NCBI GenBank assembly: GCA_023433945.1
Contig: JAEYTP010000053.1
Coordinates: 1 to 32,622, forward strand
Source of the DNA: Bacillota bacterium
GTDB taxonomy: Bacteria > Bacillota > Clostridia > Acetivibrionales > DSM-1351
Reading direction: 5' to 3'
Length of the DNA: 32,622 nucleotides
The stretch's first letter is position 1, and each line of letters begins with the position of its first letter. Both the position numbers and the translations under genes were made by a program. The notes beneath the pieces were generated by a model. That model was not told where the DNA came from. It ran no database searches and saw only the letters and a list, made by a program, of their open reading frames with translations. Shown piece by piece: positions 25,490-32,566 of this stretch.

Positions 25490-25853
25490 CGTATATTTTT
25501 CATTCCTTTTTTGTCGTTATACATAATCGAACTAATTACTTATTCTTTGTCATTTCACCTTAATATTTAATAACAAAATAATCTTAAAATTAACTATCTT
25601 ATCATTCTTTCTTAATAATTCTATCTTAATGATTAAGATTATCTTTACAATTTTTATCTTAATTAATTATATTAGCATTTACACTTAAGTTCAATGTAAT
25701 TATTCTAATTATAGCCAATACCGTGCAATAGCATAGCTGTTGGGTAATTATAAGGCTAGCATTCAATTGGTAATAACATTTAATATGGAATAATAGTCAG
25801 GATTGTTATATTATATTTATATATTCATAAATACCTACAATATAACACAAGCA
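25490..25853. other. 364-bp AT-rich right end of the interrupting segment, with repeats
   Basis: Very AT-rich with no supported gene. Six similar 9-mers of the form TATCTTAAT occur at about 25580, 25595, 25608, 25622, 25639 and 25655, mostly 13-15 bp apart, plus one inverted copy (ATTAAGAT, 25632-25639). They stand 90-175 bp before murT on its transcribed side. The stretch ends with ACAATAT-AACAC-AAGC-A (25837-25853), the right inverted arm next to the 8-bp core. The array could be an operator of murT, arm-type integrase sites, or chance in AT-rich DNA. Confidence 0.45.
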
Positions 25854-25861
25854 GGTGGGTG
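25854..25861 (+). repeat. Right copy of the 8-bp core GGTGGGTG (attR-like)
   Basis: Identical to 14916-14923. Right of it begins murA sequence (GTGTGAATTAGGC, reading C-E-L-G); left of it is foreign AT-rich sequence ending ACACAAGCA. Confidence 0.8.
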
Positions 25862-26777
25862 TGAATTAGGCCCTAGACCTATTGATTTACATCTCAAGGC
25901 TTTGAGGAGTCTTGGTGCCAGGATTAATGATACAAATGGCGGATACATATACTGTGAAACGGATGGATTATGTGGCACAGATATCTACCTCGACTATCCA
26001 AGTGTAGGTGCTACCGAAAACACTATGATAGCAGCTGCCTATGCAAAAGGTGATACAATAATCAGGAATGCTGCAAAGGAGCCTGAAATTGTTGATTTGC
26101 AGAGTTTTTTGCAAAAGGCGGGTGTTAAAATTAGTGGCGCTGGAACAAGTGTAATCAAAATAAAAGGCTATGAGAAGAAATTTACAAATGTTGAGCATAG
26201 TGTTATTCCTGATAGAATAATTACCGGCACGTTTATGACTGCAGCAGCTATTACAGGAGGAAACGTTACTATAAGAAACATAGTTCCTGAGCACATTATA
26301 TCCACAGCTGCGATTTTACGGGACACGGGCTGTCAGGTTACATTCAGAAGAAATGATGTTCAAATTGTATCAGCAGCAAAGCCTCAGGCGATAGAAGTGA
26401 TCAGAACACTGCCATATCCCGGTTTTCCGACAGATATGCAGGCTCAGTTGATGGCATATCTGTCAATATGTAAAGGGACCAGTATCATTATTGAAACGAT
26501 CTTTGAAAGTAGATATAAGCATGTTGACGAGTTGCTTAAAATGGGAGCAAACATTAGGATAGATGGAAGAATGGCAGTTATAAAAGGAGTTGGAACCCTA
26601 AATGGAGCTCAGGTGCTAGCAAGAGACTTAAGAGGCGGAGCGGCGTTAGTTGTTGCGGGTCTTGCTGCGCGCGGTGAAACAATAGTTAGCGGATTAGAGC
26701 ATATTGATAGAGGATACTACAAGCTAGATGAAAGGTTTTGCTTACTAGGAGCAGAAGTAAAAAGAATTTCTGACTAA
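25854..26777 (+). pseudogene. murA: murA 3' fragment (catalytic Cys to the end)
   Basis: Residues 116-420 of MurA, starting at the active-site cysteine: CELGPRPIDLHLKALRSLGA. The remaining signatures are intact: PSVGATENTMIAAA, FPTDMQAQLMAYL (the catalytic aspartate region), ETIFESRYKHVDEL, DLRGGAALVVAGL and HIDRGYYKLDERF. The frame is open from TTG 25803, but its first 17 codons are foreign and no good ribosome site precedes it, so expression as a separate protein is doubtful. Joined to the fragment at 14577 it gives 420 residues, the normal MurA length. ftsQ starts 42 bases downstream, so this copy is in its expected division-gene context. An intact second murA elsewhere is likely. Confidence 0.92.
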
Positions 26778-26818
26778 ATAGACCGACAAAAGCTATATGA
26801 AAGGAAGACAAAAGATAA

Positions 26819-27631
26819 ATGACAGCTAAAGGCAAAAAAAATAGGGTTAAGAGAAGAAAATTTAGATTAAAGAAATTTTTAAAGTTCTTGTTCATTATTG
26901 CCATTGTGACTTCTATAGTTCTCTTTGCCCTATCATCTTTTTTTATAGTAGAAAAAATTAATGTCAGTGGCAACAAAAAATACCAAAATAATGATATAAT
27001 ACTTAAGTCTGGATTAATGCCAGGAGAAAATGTCTTTAAAATGCTTACCAAAGATGTAAAGGATCTGTTCACATTTAGATTTAATGAGGAGGAGAAAGCG
27101 GTACTTTCTAGCTTACCCTACGTTAAATCTATTAGTATCAGGCCCAGCTTGCCAAAAAATATCAGCATAATGATTACAGAGAGGATACCTTACTGTATAT
27201 TGGACATTAATGGGACAAGTATATTGATTGACAATGAAGGCTTTGCTCTTGAAGAGCTAAGTAGTAATCAGACTAAGGACTATTTTATTATTAAAGGCAG
27301 CTCAATAAGCAACTACAAATTAGGTCAAAAAATCCAGTTCGAGGATATTCAGAAGTTTGAAGACCTCAAAACCTTCTGCACTTTATTCATAAAAAATGAC
27401 CAGGGTTCTGAAACCAAGCTCTTTAGCAAAATGAAATGGATTGATATGTCAGATGGGTATAACATAACTGCCAATTTCGATTTGCTAGAAGTAAAGTTTG
27501 GAGATATTGAGAATATGGAATACAAAATAGCAAGCTTTCGGGAACTTTACGAAAAGAATTTAAACCTTAAGCAGAAGGGTGTTTTAGATTTTACTATGGG
27601 GAGTTCTCCGTTTTATAAACCAACAAACTAG
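26819..27631 (+). CDS. ftsQ: Cell division protein FtsQ/DivIB
   Basis: A 270-residue bitopic protein of the septal divisome. A basic cytoplasmic tail (KGKKNRVKRRKFRLKK) precedes one membrane helix (about residues 22-42). A POTRA domain follows, opening FFIVEKINVSGNKKYQNNDI, then the FtsQ beta domain (SSLPYVKSISIRPSLPKNISIMITERIPYCIL; LIDNEGFAL). ATG 26819 has AAAGGAAG upstream. It follows the murA 3' fragment and precedes sbp, fitting the division cluster. Confidence 0.92.
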   Translation: MTAKGKKNRVKRRKFRLKKFLKFLFIIAIVTSIVLFALSSFFIVEKINVSGNKKYQNNDIILKSGLMPGENVFKMLTKDVKDLFTFRFNEEEKAVLSSLPYVKSISIRPSLPKNISIMITERIPYCILDINGTSILIDNEGFALEELSSNQTKDYFIIKGSSISNYKLGQKIQFEDIQKFEDLKTFCTLFIKNDQGSETKLFSKMKWIDMSDGYNITANFDLLEVKFGDIENMEYKIASFRELYEKNLNLKQKGVLDFTMGSSPFYKPTN

Positions 27632-27650
27632 TTATTCTGGAGGAATTAAA

Positions 27651-28007
27651 ATGATACCTATTTTAGGACTTATTTTGGGAATTGTGGTAGGAATGTTTAT
27701 GCCAATAACTATTCCTTCTCAATACTTTACTTATGTAGCAGTAGCAATTCTAGCTGCATTAGACTCGGTATTTGGAGGAATTGTAGCAACCATTAACAAA
27801 AAGTTTGAAATGAAAATCTTCTTATCTGGATTCTTCGGGAATGCATTGTTGGCGGCTGGCCTTGCATATATAGGGGACAAGCTGGGTATTCAAATTTATC
27901 TTGCTGCTATATTTGCTTTTGGTAATAGGCTTTTCTTAAACTTTGCACTAATTAGAAGATATCTATTGAATAAATTCACTAAAAAAGATAATATAGTAAA
28001 AGAGTAG
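27651..28007 (+). CDS. sbp: Small basic protein Sbp (DUF1290)
   Basis: A 118-residue integral membrane protein with three to four hydrophobic segments and the typical opening MIPILGLILGIVVGMF, then DSVFGGIVATINKKFE and a short basic end. It matches the Sbp/DUF1290 family found between ftsQ and ftsA in many Firmicutes. Role unknown, presumed connected to division by location. ATG 27651 has GGAGGA 7-12 bases upstream. Confidence 0.9.
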   Translation: MIPILGLILGIVVGMFMPITIPSQYFTYVAVAILAALDSVFGGIVATINKKFEMKIFLSGFFGNALLAAGLAYIGDKLGIQIYLAAIFAFGNRLFLNFALIRRYLLNKFTKKDNIVKE

Positions 28008-28035
28008 GAAGAAGTGACTTTAGGGGGTTAATGTT

Positions 28036-29271
28036 GTGTCAGATATTATAGTTGGGATAGATATAGGTTCATCAAAAGTATCGACTGTTATAGGCAAGGT
28101 AATAGCTGATGGACAAGTCGAATTTCTCGGAAAAGGCACTGAACCTTGTACTGGTGTTAAAAAAGGAATAATCGTTGATATTAATGCAACTGCTGCTTCT
28201 ATTCAAAGCTCTGTCAAAAAAGCTGAGGCTGGGACAGGGATCAAGGTTGTTTCAGCATATGTAAATATGTCTGGATTACATTTATATATAAAGAATCAGA
28301 TTATAGATACCAATATTGTGTCAGATGATAAAATTGTCTCAAAAAAGGATGTAGAGAAATTGCTCTACTCTGCTAGTTCTATAGCAATCGGTCAGGATTC
28401 CGAGATTATCGATGTTGTACCTAAACAATATATTTTGGATGGGTTTGATGGAATAGTTAATCCTGTAGGTATGAAGGGTTCCACACTTCAAGGTGACTTT
28501 GACGTAGTTGTTGGCAAAGTGATGTCTGTTCAGAATATTGTCAGGAGTATGAGTAAGGCTGCTATAAAGGTGGATGGCTTGGTAGCAGATTCATTTGCTG
28601 TTGGGGAATGTGTTCTCCAGCCCGACGAAAAGGATATTGGAGTAATTCTCATTGATGTTGGTGGTGGTTCTACCGAGATTAGTGTTTTCAAAAATCAAAA
28701 GCTCATAGCCAATAAGTGTTTTCCTGTTGGCGGAGACCATATAACAAATGATTTATCTATAGCTCTCAAAATGTCTTATATTGAGGCTGAAAGAGTCAAA
28801 AGACAATATCAATTGGCTTTGACTACACTGATAAAGAATGACCAAGATATCACCGTTAGTGATATAAGTGACAGCTTCAAGAAAAATATTAAGGTATCTG
28901 AGGCTGTAGAGATTATTGAAGCTCGGGTTTACGAAATGCTTAGCATGTGCAAGGAGTTTGTAGACAAAAACTGTCCCGGTAATTATGGAGCTGGGGTGGT
29001 AATATCAGGTAGTGGTATTTCTACACTTGACGGTTCTCTTCAGATTGCATATGATATTTTTAACATGCCTGTTAGAACCGCTGCTCCTAAAATAAGGGAT
29101 CTTAACAAGCCTGAGTTTTATACTGCTGCAGGTATTGTTAAATATATTTCTATACAGGACAGAGGCTCTAGTACTATTAGTAGCCAGCCCGCTACTATTG
29201 CTACAAAAACCAAAAAGGAAAATACTTTATTTAAGAAGGCATTTGCAAAATTTAAGGATTTATTCTATTAG
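28036..29271 (+). CDS. ftsA: Cell division protein FtsA
   Basis: A 411-residue actin-like ATPase that tethers FtsZ filaments to the membrane. The phosphate-1 motif is IVGIDIGSSKVSTVIG, phosphate-2 is VILIDVGGGSTEISVF, the SHS2-like 1C domain spans about 85-165, and the adenosine motif is VVISGSGIST. The C-terminal amphipathic helix that binds the membrane is LFKKAFAKFKDLFY. GTG 28036 has TAGGGGG 8 bases ahead. A small hairpin follows the stop (29292-29317), then ftsZ. Confidence 0.95.
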   Translation: MSDIIVGIDIGSSKVSTVIGKVIADGQVEFLGKGTEPCTGVKKGIIVDINATAASIQSSVKKAEAGTGIKVVSAYVNMSGLHLYIKNQIIDTNIVSDDKIVSKKDVEKLLYSASSIAIGQDSEIIDVVPKQYILDGFDGIVNPVGMKGSTLQGDFDVVVGKVMSVQNIVRSMSKAAIKVDGLVADSFAVGECVLQPDEKDIGVILIDVGGGSTEISVFKNQKLIANKCFPVGGDHITNDLSIALKMSYIEAERVKRQYQLALTTLIKNDQDITVSDISDSFKKNIKVSEAVEIIEARVYEMLSMCKEFVDKNCPGNYGAGVVISGSGISTLDGSLQIAYDIFNMPVRTAAPKIRDLNKPEFYTAAGIVKYISIQDRGSSTISSQPATIATKTKKENTLFKKAFAKFKDLFY

Positions 29272-29291
29272 GAAGTTATGTATTAATTTTT

Positions 29292-29317
29292 TAGGCAATA
29301 AAATCAAAACTTGCCTA
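29292..29317 (+). terminator. Weak hairpin after ftsA
   Basis: TAGGCAA (29292-29298) pairs with TTGCCTA (29311-29317) around a 12-base loop and is followed by TTTCAATTTTAT. It may partly stop transcription between ftsA and ftsZ; the stem is short. Confidence 0.35.
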
Positions 29318-29392
29318 TTTCAATTTTATAATATATATTTATAGTAGTGTTTTAAAAATTTATCATTAATTATTTTGTGTAAAATTTAATTT

Positions 29393-29398
29393 TATAAT
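29393..29398 (+). promoter_or_regulatory. -10 box of a possible ftsZ promoter
   Basis: TATAAT at 29393-29398, 35 bases before the ftsZ start, with only TTATTT at the -35 position (17 bp spacing). It suggests that ftsZ is also transcribed on its own. Confidence 0.35.
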
Positions 29399-29432
29399 AA
29401 GGCTTATTACCAATGCTAAAGGGGGACTTAAC

Positions 29433-30560
29433 TTGCTAGATTTTGAGATTGATATGGATCATTTTGCCCAGATAAAGGTCGTTGGATGCGGCGGTGGTGG
29501 AAACAATGCGGTAAACAGGATGATAGCAGCTGGACTTAGGGGTGTTGATTTTATCGCTATTAATACCGATAAACAGGCACTTTTCCTTTCAAAAGCTAAT
29601 ACAAAAATACAGATTGGTGACAAGCTGACAAAGGGACTTGGAGCTGGTGCAAATCCTGATATTGGTGAAAAAGCAGCAAATGAAAGCAGGGATGAAATAG
29701 CCCAAGCTATAAAAGGCGCGGATATGGTATTTGTTACTGCTGGTATGGGAGGCGGTACAGGTACTGGTGCAGCACCTGTAGTAGCTGAGATTGCAAGAGA
29801 AATGGGAATTTTGACGGTAGCAGTTGTAACTAAGCCTTTTATGTTCGAAAGCAGAACTCGTATGCAACATGCTGAAAGAGGCATCGAAAATCTCAAGAAT
29901 TCAGTTGATTCTTTGGTTACAATTCCAAACGATAGATTATTACAGGTTGTTGAAAAGAGAACAACTATGGTTGATGCATTTAGAATGGCTGATGATATAC
30001 TTCGTCAGGGTGTTCAGGGCATCTCAGATCTTATTGCCGTTCCTGGTCTTGTTAACTTAGACTTTGCCGACGTAAAGACAATAATGTTCAACTCAGGCTT
30101 GGCACATATGGGTATAGGTAAAGCTTCCGGCGAAAATAGAGCTGAAGAAGCTGCTAAGCAGGCTATTCAGAGCCCGTTGCTTGAAACATCAATTGATGGT
30201 GCAAGAAGAGTACTTGTTAACATTACTGGTGGACCTGATTTGGGGCTCTATGAAGTAAATACTGCTGCTGAACTAGTTCAAAAATCAGCTGACCCAGAAG
30301 CTAATATTATATTTGGTGCAGTGATAGATGACAATCTAAAAGATGAATTAATGATTACTGTTATAGCAACTGGATTTGAAACTAGCCCTATTATCAAAAA
30401 GCCAATAGAGAAACAAGTTGACAAGAAGATAGGCTCTTATCATAGTGAGAGTACTCATTCAACAATAGCTGCTGAAAAGCATCAGAGCGTTTCAACACCT
30501 ATTTCTCAGGACAATGAATTGGATATTCCTACTTTCTTGAGACGTAATAAATTCAAGTAA
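29433..30560 (+). CDS. ftsZ: Cell division protein FtsZ
   Basis: A 375-residue tubulin-like GTPase forming the division ring. The N-terminal glycine loop is KVVGCGGGGNNAVNRMI, the tubulin signature is GMGGGTGTGAAPVVA (about 104-116), and the synergy-loop residues NLDFADVKTIMFNSG are present. A variable linker (about 315-360) leads to the C-terminal peptide DIPTFLRRNKFK that binds FtsA. TTG 29433 with AAAGGGGGA upstream gives the usual clostridial N-terminus. It ends at a strong terminator and precedes the spoIIGA promoter. Confidence 0.97.
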   Translation: MLDFEIDMDHFAQIKVVGCGGGGNNAVNRMIAAGLRGVDFIAINTDKQALFLSKANTKIQIGDKLTKGLGAGANPDIGEKAANESRDEIAQAIKGADMVFVTAGMGGGTGTGAAPVVAEIAREMGILTVAVVTKPFMFESRTRMQHAERGIENLKNSVDSLVTIPNDRLLQVVEKRTTMVDAFRMADDILRQGVQGISDLIAVPGLVNLDFADVKTIMFNSGLAHMGIGKASGENRAEEAAKQAIQSPLLETSIDGARRVLVNITGGPDLGLYEVNTAAELVQKSADPEANIIFGAVIDDNLKDELMITVIATGFETSPIIKKPIEKQVDKKIGSYHSESTHSTIAAEKHQSVSTPISQDNELDIPTFLRRNKFK

Positions 30561-30580
30561 AATATAAAGCGAATTAAAGA

Positions 30581-30618
30581 AAGGCTACTCAAGTTTTAAA
30601 ACTTAAGTAGCCTTTTTT
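30581..30618 (+). terminator. Terminator after ftsZ
   Basis: A long stem AAGGCTACT...AGTAGCCTT (30581-30589 with 30606-30614), extended inward through AAGTTTTAAAACTT, is followed by a run of T. It separates the division genes from the sporulation unit. Confidence 0.88.
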
Positions 30619-30635
30619 GTTTTTTCAGACATTAT

Positions 30636-30702
30636 ATTGTCATACGATTCATTTTTTCTACTTGCGCATTTGACAAAGTTTTGAAAGGTAACCGTTTATA
30701 AT
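30636..30702 (+). promoter_or_regulatory. spoIIG-type promoter with Spo0A-like boxes
   Basis: TTGACA at 30670-30675 and TATAAT at 30697-30702 are separated by 21 bp, far wider than normal. Overlapping the -35 is TTTGACAAA (30669-30677), whose complement TTTGTCAAA fits the 0A box (TTTGTCRAA) at all nine positions. A second, weaker box ATTGTCATA is at 30636-30644. The B. subtilis spoIIG promoter is known for the same layout: sigma-A boxes about 22 bp apart, activated by phosphorylated Spo0A. Confidence 0.7.
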
Positions 30703-30765
30703 AATATACATAAAGCGATTACAGAAATACTGTTATCCAATAACGTTTTGCGAGGATTACATACA

Positions 30766-31665
30766 GTGGAAATATACCTGGATATTTTGTTTTTAGAGAA
30801 CCTAGTTATTAACTACCTAATTCTATATACCACTTCAAAGCTTTCTAAATTGAGGGCAAGTACACTAAGACTATTTGCTGGAGCTACAGTGGGGGCACTA
30901 TATGTAGTTTTTCTAATTCTTTTGCCGGGTATGAAGGCATATTACACAATTTTTTCTAAACTGTTACTTTCCATGTTTATAATAGCAGTTACATTTTCAC
31001 CGAGGAAGATATTTGAGTTTATCAAGGTTCTAGTTATTTTCTACATATCAACCTTTATCTTCGCAGGTGCTGCGCTTGCATTTTTGTACTTTAACCAGCA
31101 GGGCGGTTTTGTCAAGAACGGTATTATATATGAATTTGGGCGCTCAAAACTAAGTCTAATTGTTTTTTCCGTCTTTACTGTCGGAATAATTATTAAAATA
31201 TTTTTAGAAGTTATGCAGACCCGTTTTTTAAAGGACAGATTACTAATACCTATTACTATAGCTTTTGATAACAGAACTGTTGGAATGCCTGCTCTGATAG
31301 ATACGGGCAATTCTTTGAAGGACCCTCTCACAAATATACCTGTTATGGTAGTAGAGTACCAAGCCTTACAAGAGCTTTTACCAGATGAGATAAGAGGTAT
31401 TTTTATCAATAGGCATGAGGATGACCTCAATTGTATTACAAACACAATCTCTTCATCCAAATGGTTTACACGTTTTAGACTAATTCCATTTAGCTCATTA
31501 GGAAAAGAGAATGGAATGCTGTTAGGCTTTAAGCCTGATCTAGTAGTTATAGGTGAGGATGAGGAAAAGAAAAATGTCAAGAATGTTATTGTGGGAATCT
31601 ACAATCAATCTCTGTCAAATAATGAAAAATACAAGGCTTTGCTTGGTCCGGACCTTGTAGCATAA
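30766..31665 (+). CDS. spoIIGA: Sporulation sigma-E factor processing peptidase
   Basis: A 299-residue membrane aspartic protease that cleaves the pro-peptide of sigma-E in the mother cell after a signal from the forespore (SpoIIR). The N-terminal half holds about five membrane helices, starting VEIYLDILFLENLVINYLIL. The soluble half carries the protease motif ALIDTGNSLKDPLT with catalytic D179. GTG 30766 has GAGGA 9 bases ahead; the longer frame from 30748 overlaps that site. sigE, its substrate, follows after 35 bases. Confidence 0.94.
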   Translation: MEIYLDILFLENLVINYLILYTTSKLSKLRASTLRLFAGATVGALYVVFLILLPGMKAYYTIFSKLLLSMFIIAVTFSPRKIFEFIKVLVIFYISTFIFAGAALAFLYFNQQGGFVKNGIIYEFGRSKLSLIVFSVFTVGIIIKIFLEVMQTRFLKDRLLIPITIAFDNRTVGMPALIDTGNSLKDPLTNIPVMVVEYQALQELLPDEIRGIFINRHEDDLNCITNTISSSKWFTRFRLIPFSSLGKENGMLLGFKPDLVVIGEDEEKKNVKNVIVGIYNQSLSNNEKYKALLGPDLVA

Positions 31666-31700
31666 TTTATTAAACCATTTATTGAAAGGGGTCTACTAAA

Positions 31701-32432
31701 ATGAAAGTCACCACCAAATTAAAAATGTTTTTACTGACAAAGTATCACAATTTATTGAGAAGGCTTAAGCTTGGAGAATACTTTCCCGTCAATTATATAG
31801 GAGGAAGTGAGGCTCTGCCGCCACCTCTAACTATTGATGAGGAAGCGTACCTGCTCAACAAGTTAGAACAGTGCGACTATGGAGTTAAAAGCATTTTAAT
31901 TGAGAGAAACTTGAGGTTAGTAGTATATATTGCACGAAAGTTTGAAAATACTGGAGTAGGTGTTGAGGACCTTATTTCAATTGGAACAATAGGTTTAATA
32001 AAAGCTATAAACACATTCAATCCTTCTAAAAATATTAAGTTGGCGACTTATGCATCAAGATGCATTGAAAATGAAATACTAATGTATCTCAGAAGAAATA
32101 ATCGTGTAAAGGCAGAGATATCCATTGATGAGCCACTCAATATTGATTGGGATGGAAATGAGTTACTTCTCTCGGATATATTAGGAACGGATAATGACCT
32201 TATTCACAGAAGTTTAGAAGATGAAGTTGATAAAGAACTGCTTAGTTCTGCAATGAAGAAGTTATCAGTTCGTGAAAAGAGAATTATGGAGCTTAGGTTT
32301 GGACTGGTTAATGGAGTTGAAAAGACTCAAAAAGAAGTTGCGGATATGTTGGGTATTTCTCAATCATATATATCAAGATTGGAAAAAAGGATTATCAGCA
32401 GGCTAAAAAAGGAAATAAACCGAATGACTTGA
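31701..32432 (+). CDS. sigE: RNA polymerase sporulation sigma factor sigma-E (pro-form)
   Basis: A 243-residue sigma-70 family factor, the early mother-cell sigma of sporulation. The first ~31 residues are a basic, amphipathic pro-peptide. The conserved block YIGGSEALPPPL begins at Y32 and marks the expected SpoIIGA cleavage site (N31/Y32; Y27/Y28 in B. subtilis). Region 2 reads ILIERNLRLVVYIARKFENT and LATYASRCIENEILMYLRRN; region 4 reads KTQKEVADMLGISQSYISRLEKR. ATG 31701 has AAAGGGG upstream. It is co-transcribed with spoIIGA. Confidence 0.97.
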   Translation: MKVTTKLKMFLLTKYHNLLRRLKLGEYFPVNYIGGSEALPPPLTIDEEAYLLNKLEQCDYGVKSILIERNLRLVVYIARKFENTGVGVEDLISIGTIGLIKAINTFNPSKNIKLATYASRCIENEILMYLRRNNRVKAEISIDEPLNIDWDGNELLLSDILGTDNDLIHRSLEDEVDKELLSSAMKKLSVREKRIMELRFGLVNGVEKTQKEVADMLGISQSYISRLEKRIISRLKKEINRMT

Positions 32433-32460
32433 TATCACTACATAGAGCTCGAAAGGTAGA

Positions 32461-32495
32461 TTTGTCAAGGGTTTTGACAAAAATATTTTGACATC
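32461..32495. promoter_or_regulatory. Three Spo0A-box-like sequences upstream of sigG
   Basis: TTTGTCAAG (32461-32469), TTTGACAAA (32473-32481; complement TTTGTCAAA, 9/9 to the 0A box) and TTTGACATC (32487-32495; 7/9) lie within 35 bp. The first two also form an 8-bp hairpin (TTTGTCAA/TTGACAAA) followed by AAATATTTT, which could instead act as a weak sigE terminator. Confidence 0.4.
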
Positions 32496-32502
32496 CATAA
32501 CA

Positions 32503-32530
32503 GTATAAAAATACCCTCCATGGCAATAAT
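32503..32530 (+). promoter_or_regulatory. Candidate sigma-F/sigma-G promoter of sigG
   Basis: GTATA at 32503-32507 and GGCAATAAT at 32522-32530 match the forespore -35 (GYATA) and -10 (GGNNANANT) patterns. The 14-bp spacing is one or so short of usual. The location, 37 bases before the sigG ATG, fits the forespore-specific expression expected for sigG. Confidence 0.5.
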
Positions 32531-32552
32531 GATATTGAAAAATCATTATTGC
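32523..32552 (+). other. Perfect hairpin directly before the sigG ribosome site
   Basis: GCAATAATGAT (32523-32533) and ATCATTATTGC (32542-32552) form an 11-bp perfect stem with an 8-base loop. It ends 3 bases before the GGGAGG of sigG (32555-32560). In read-through transcripts from spoIIGA-sigE it would fold in front of the ribosome site. It overlaps the candidate -10 box. Confidence 0.55.
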
Positions 32553-32566
32553 TCGGGAGGTTTTTT

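Larger units (their letters stand above)
14916..25861. mobile_element. 10.9-kb segment interrupting murA, flanked by att-like repeats
   Basis: The segment from 14924 to 25861 (10,938 bp, divisible by three) separates the two parts of murA. Its ends carry an imperfect inverted repeat, GCTT-AGA-ATATTGT (14924-14937) and ACAATAT-AACAC-AAGC (25837-25852), next to the 8-bp core copies. That is the geometry of a site-specific integration. Unlike a usual prophage or transposon it holds no integrase, resolvase, transposase, replication or conjugation gene. Its genes are an orphan receiver, sigma/anti-sigma, polA, coaE, a lytic transglycosylase, aroF, gatD and murT. 'Mobile element' is therefore an interpretation; a captured chromosomal segment, a relic or an assembly join are alternatives. 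Confidence 0.5.

Noticed and set aside
14924..25853. Intron (group I or II) interrupting murA
   Set aside because: The insert is nearly 11 kb with protein genes on both strands and internal terminators, and no intron boundary motif or maturase is seen.
14916..25861. Classical transposon with 8-bp target duplication
   Set aside because: The ends have inverted arms but no transposase or recognised family ends, the right arm is offset by one base, and the inside is housekeeping DNA; recombinase-type integration fits better.
29459..29896. 145-residue minus-strand frame opposite ftsZ
   Set aside because: It is a shadow of ftsZ codon usage, has a proline/alanine-rich composition without motif and no ribosome site.
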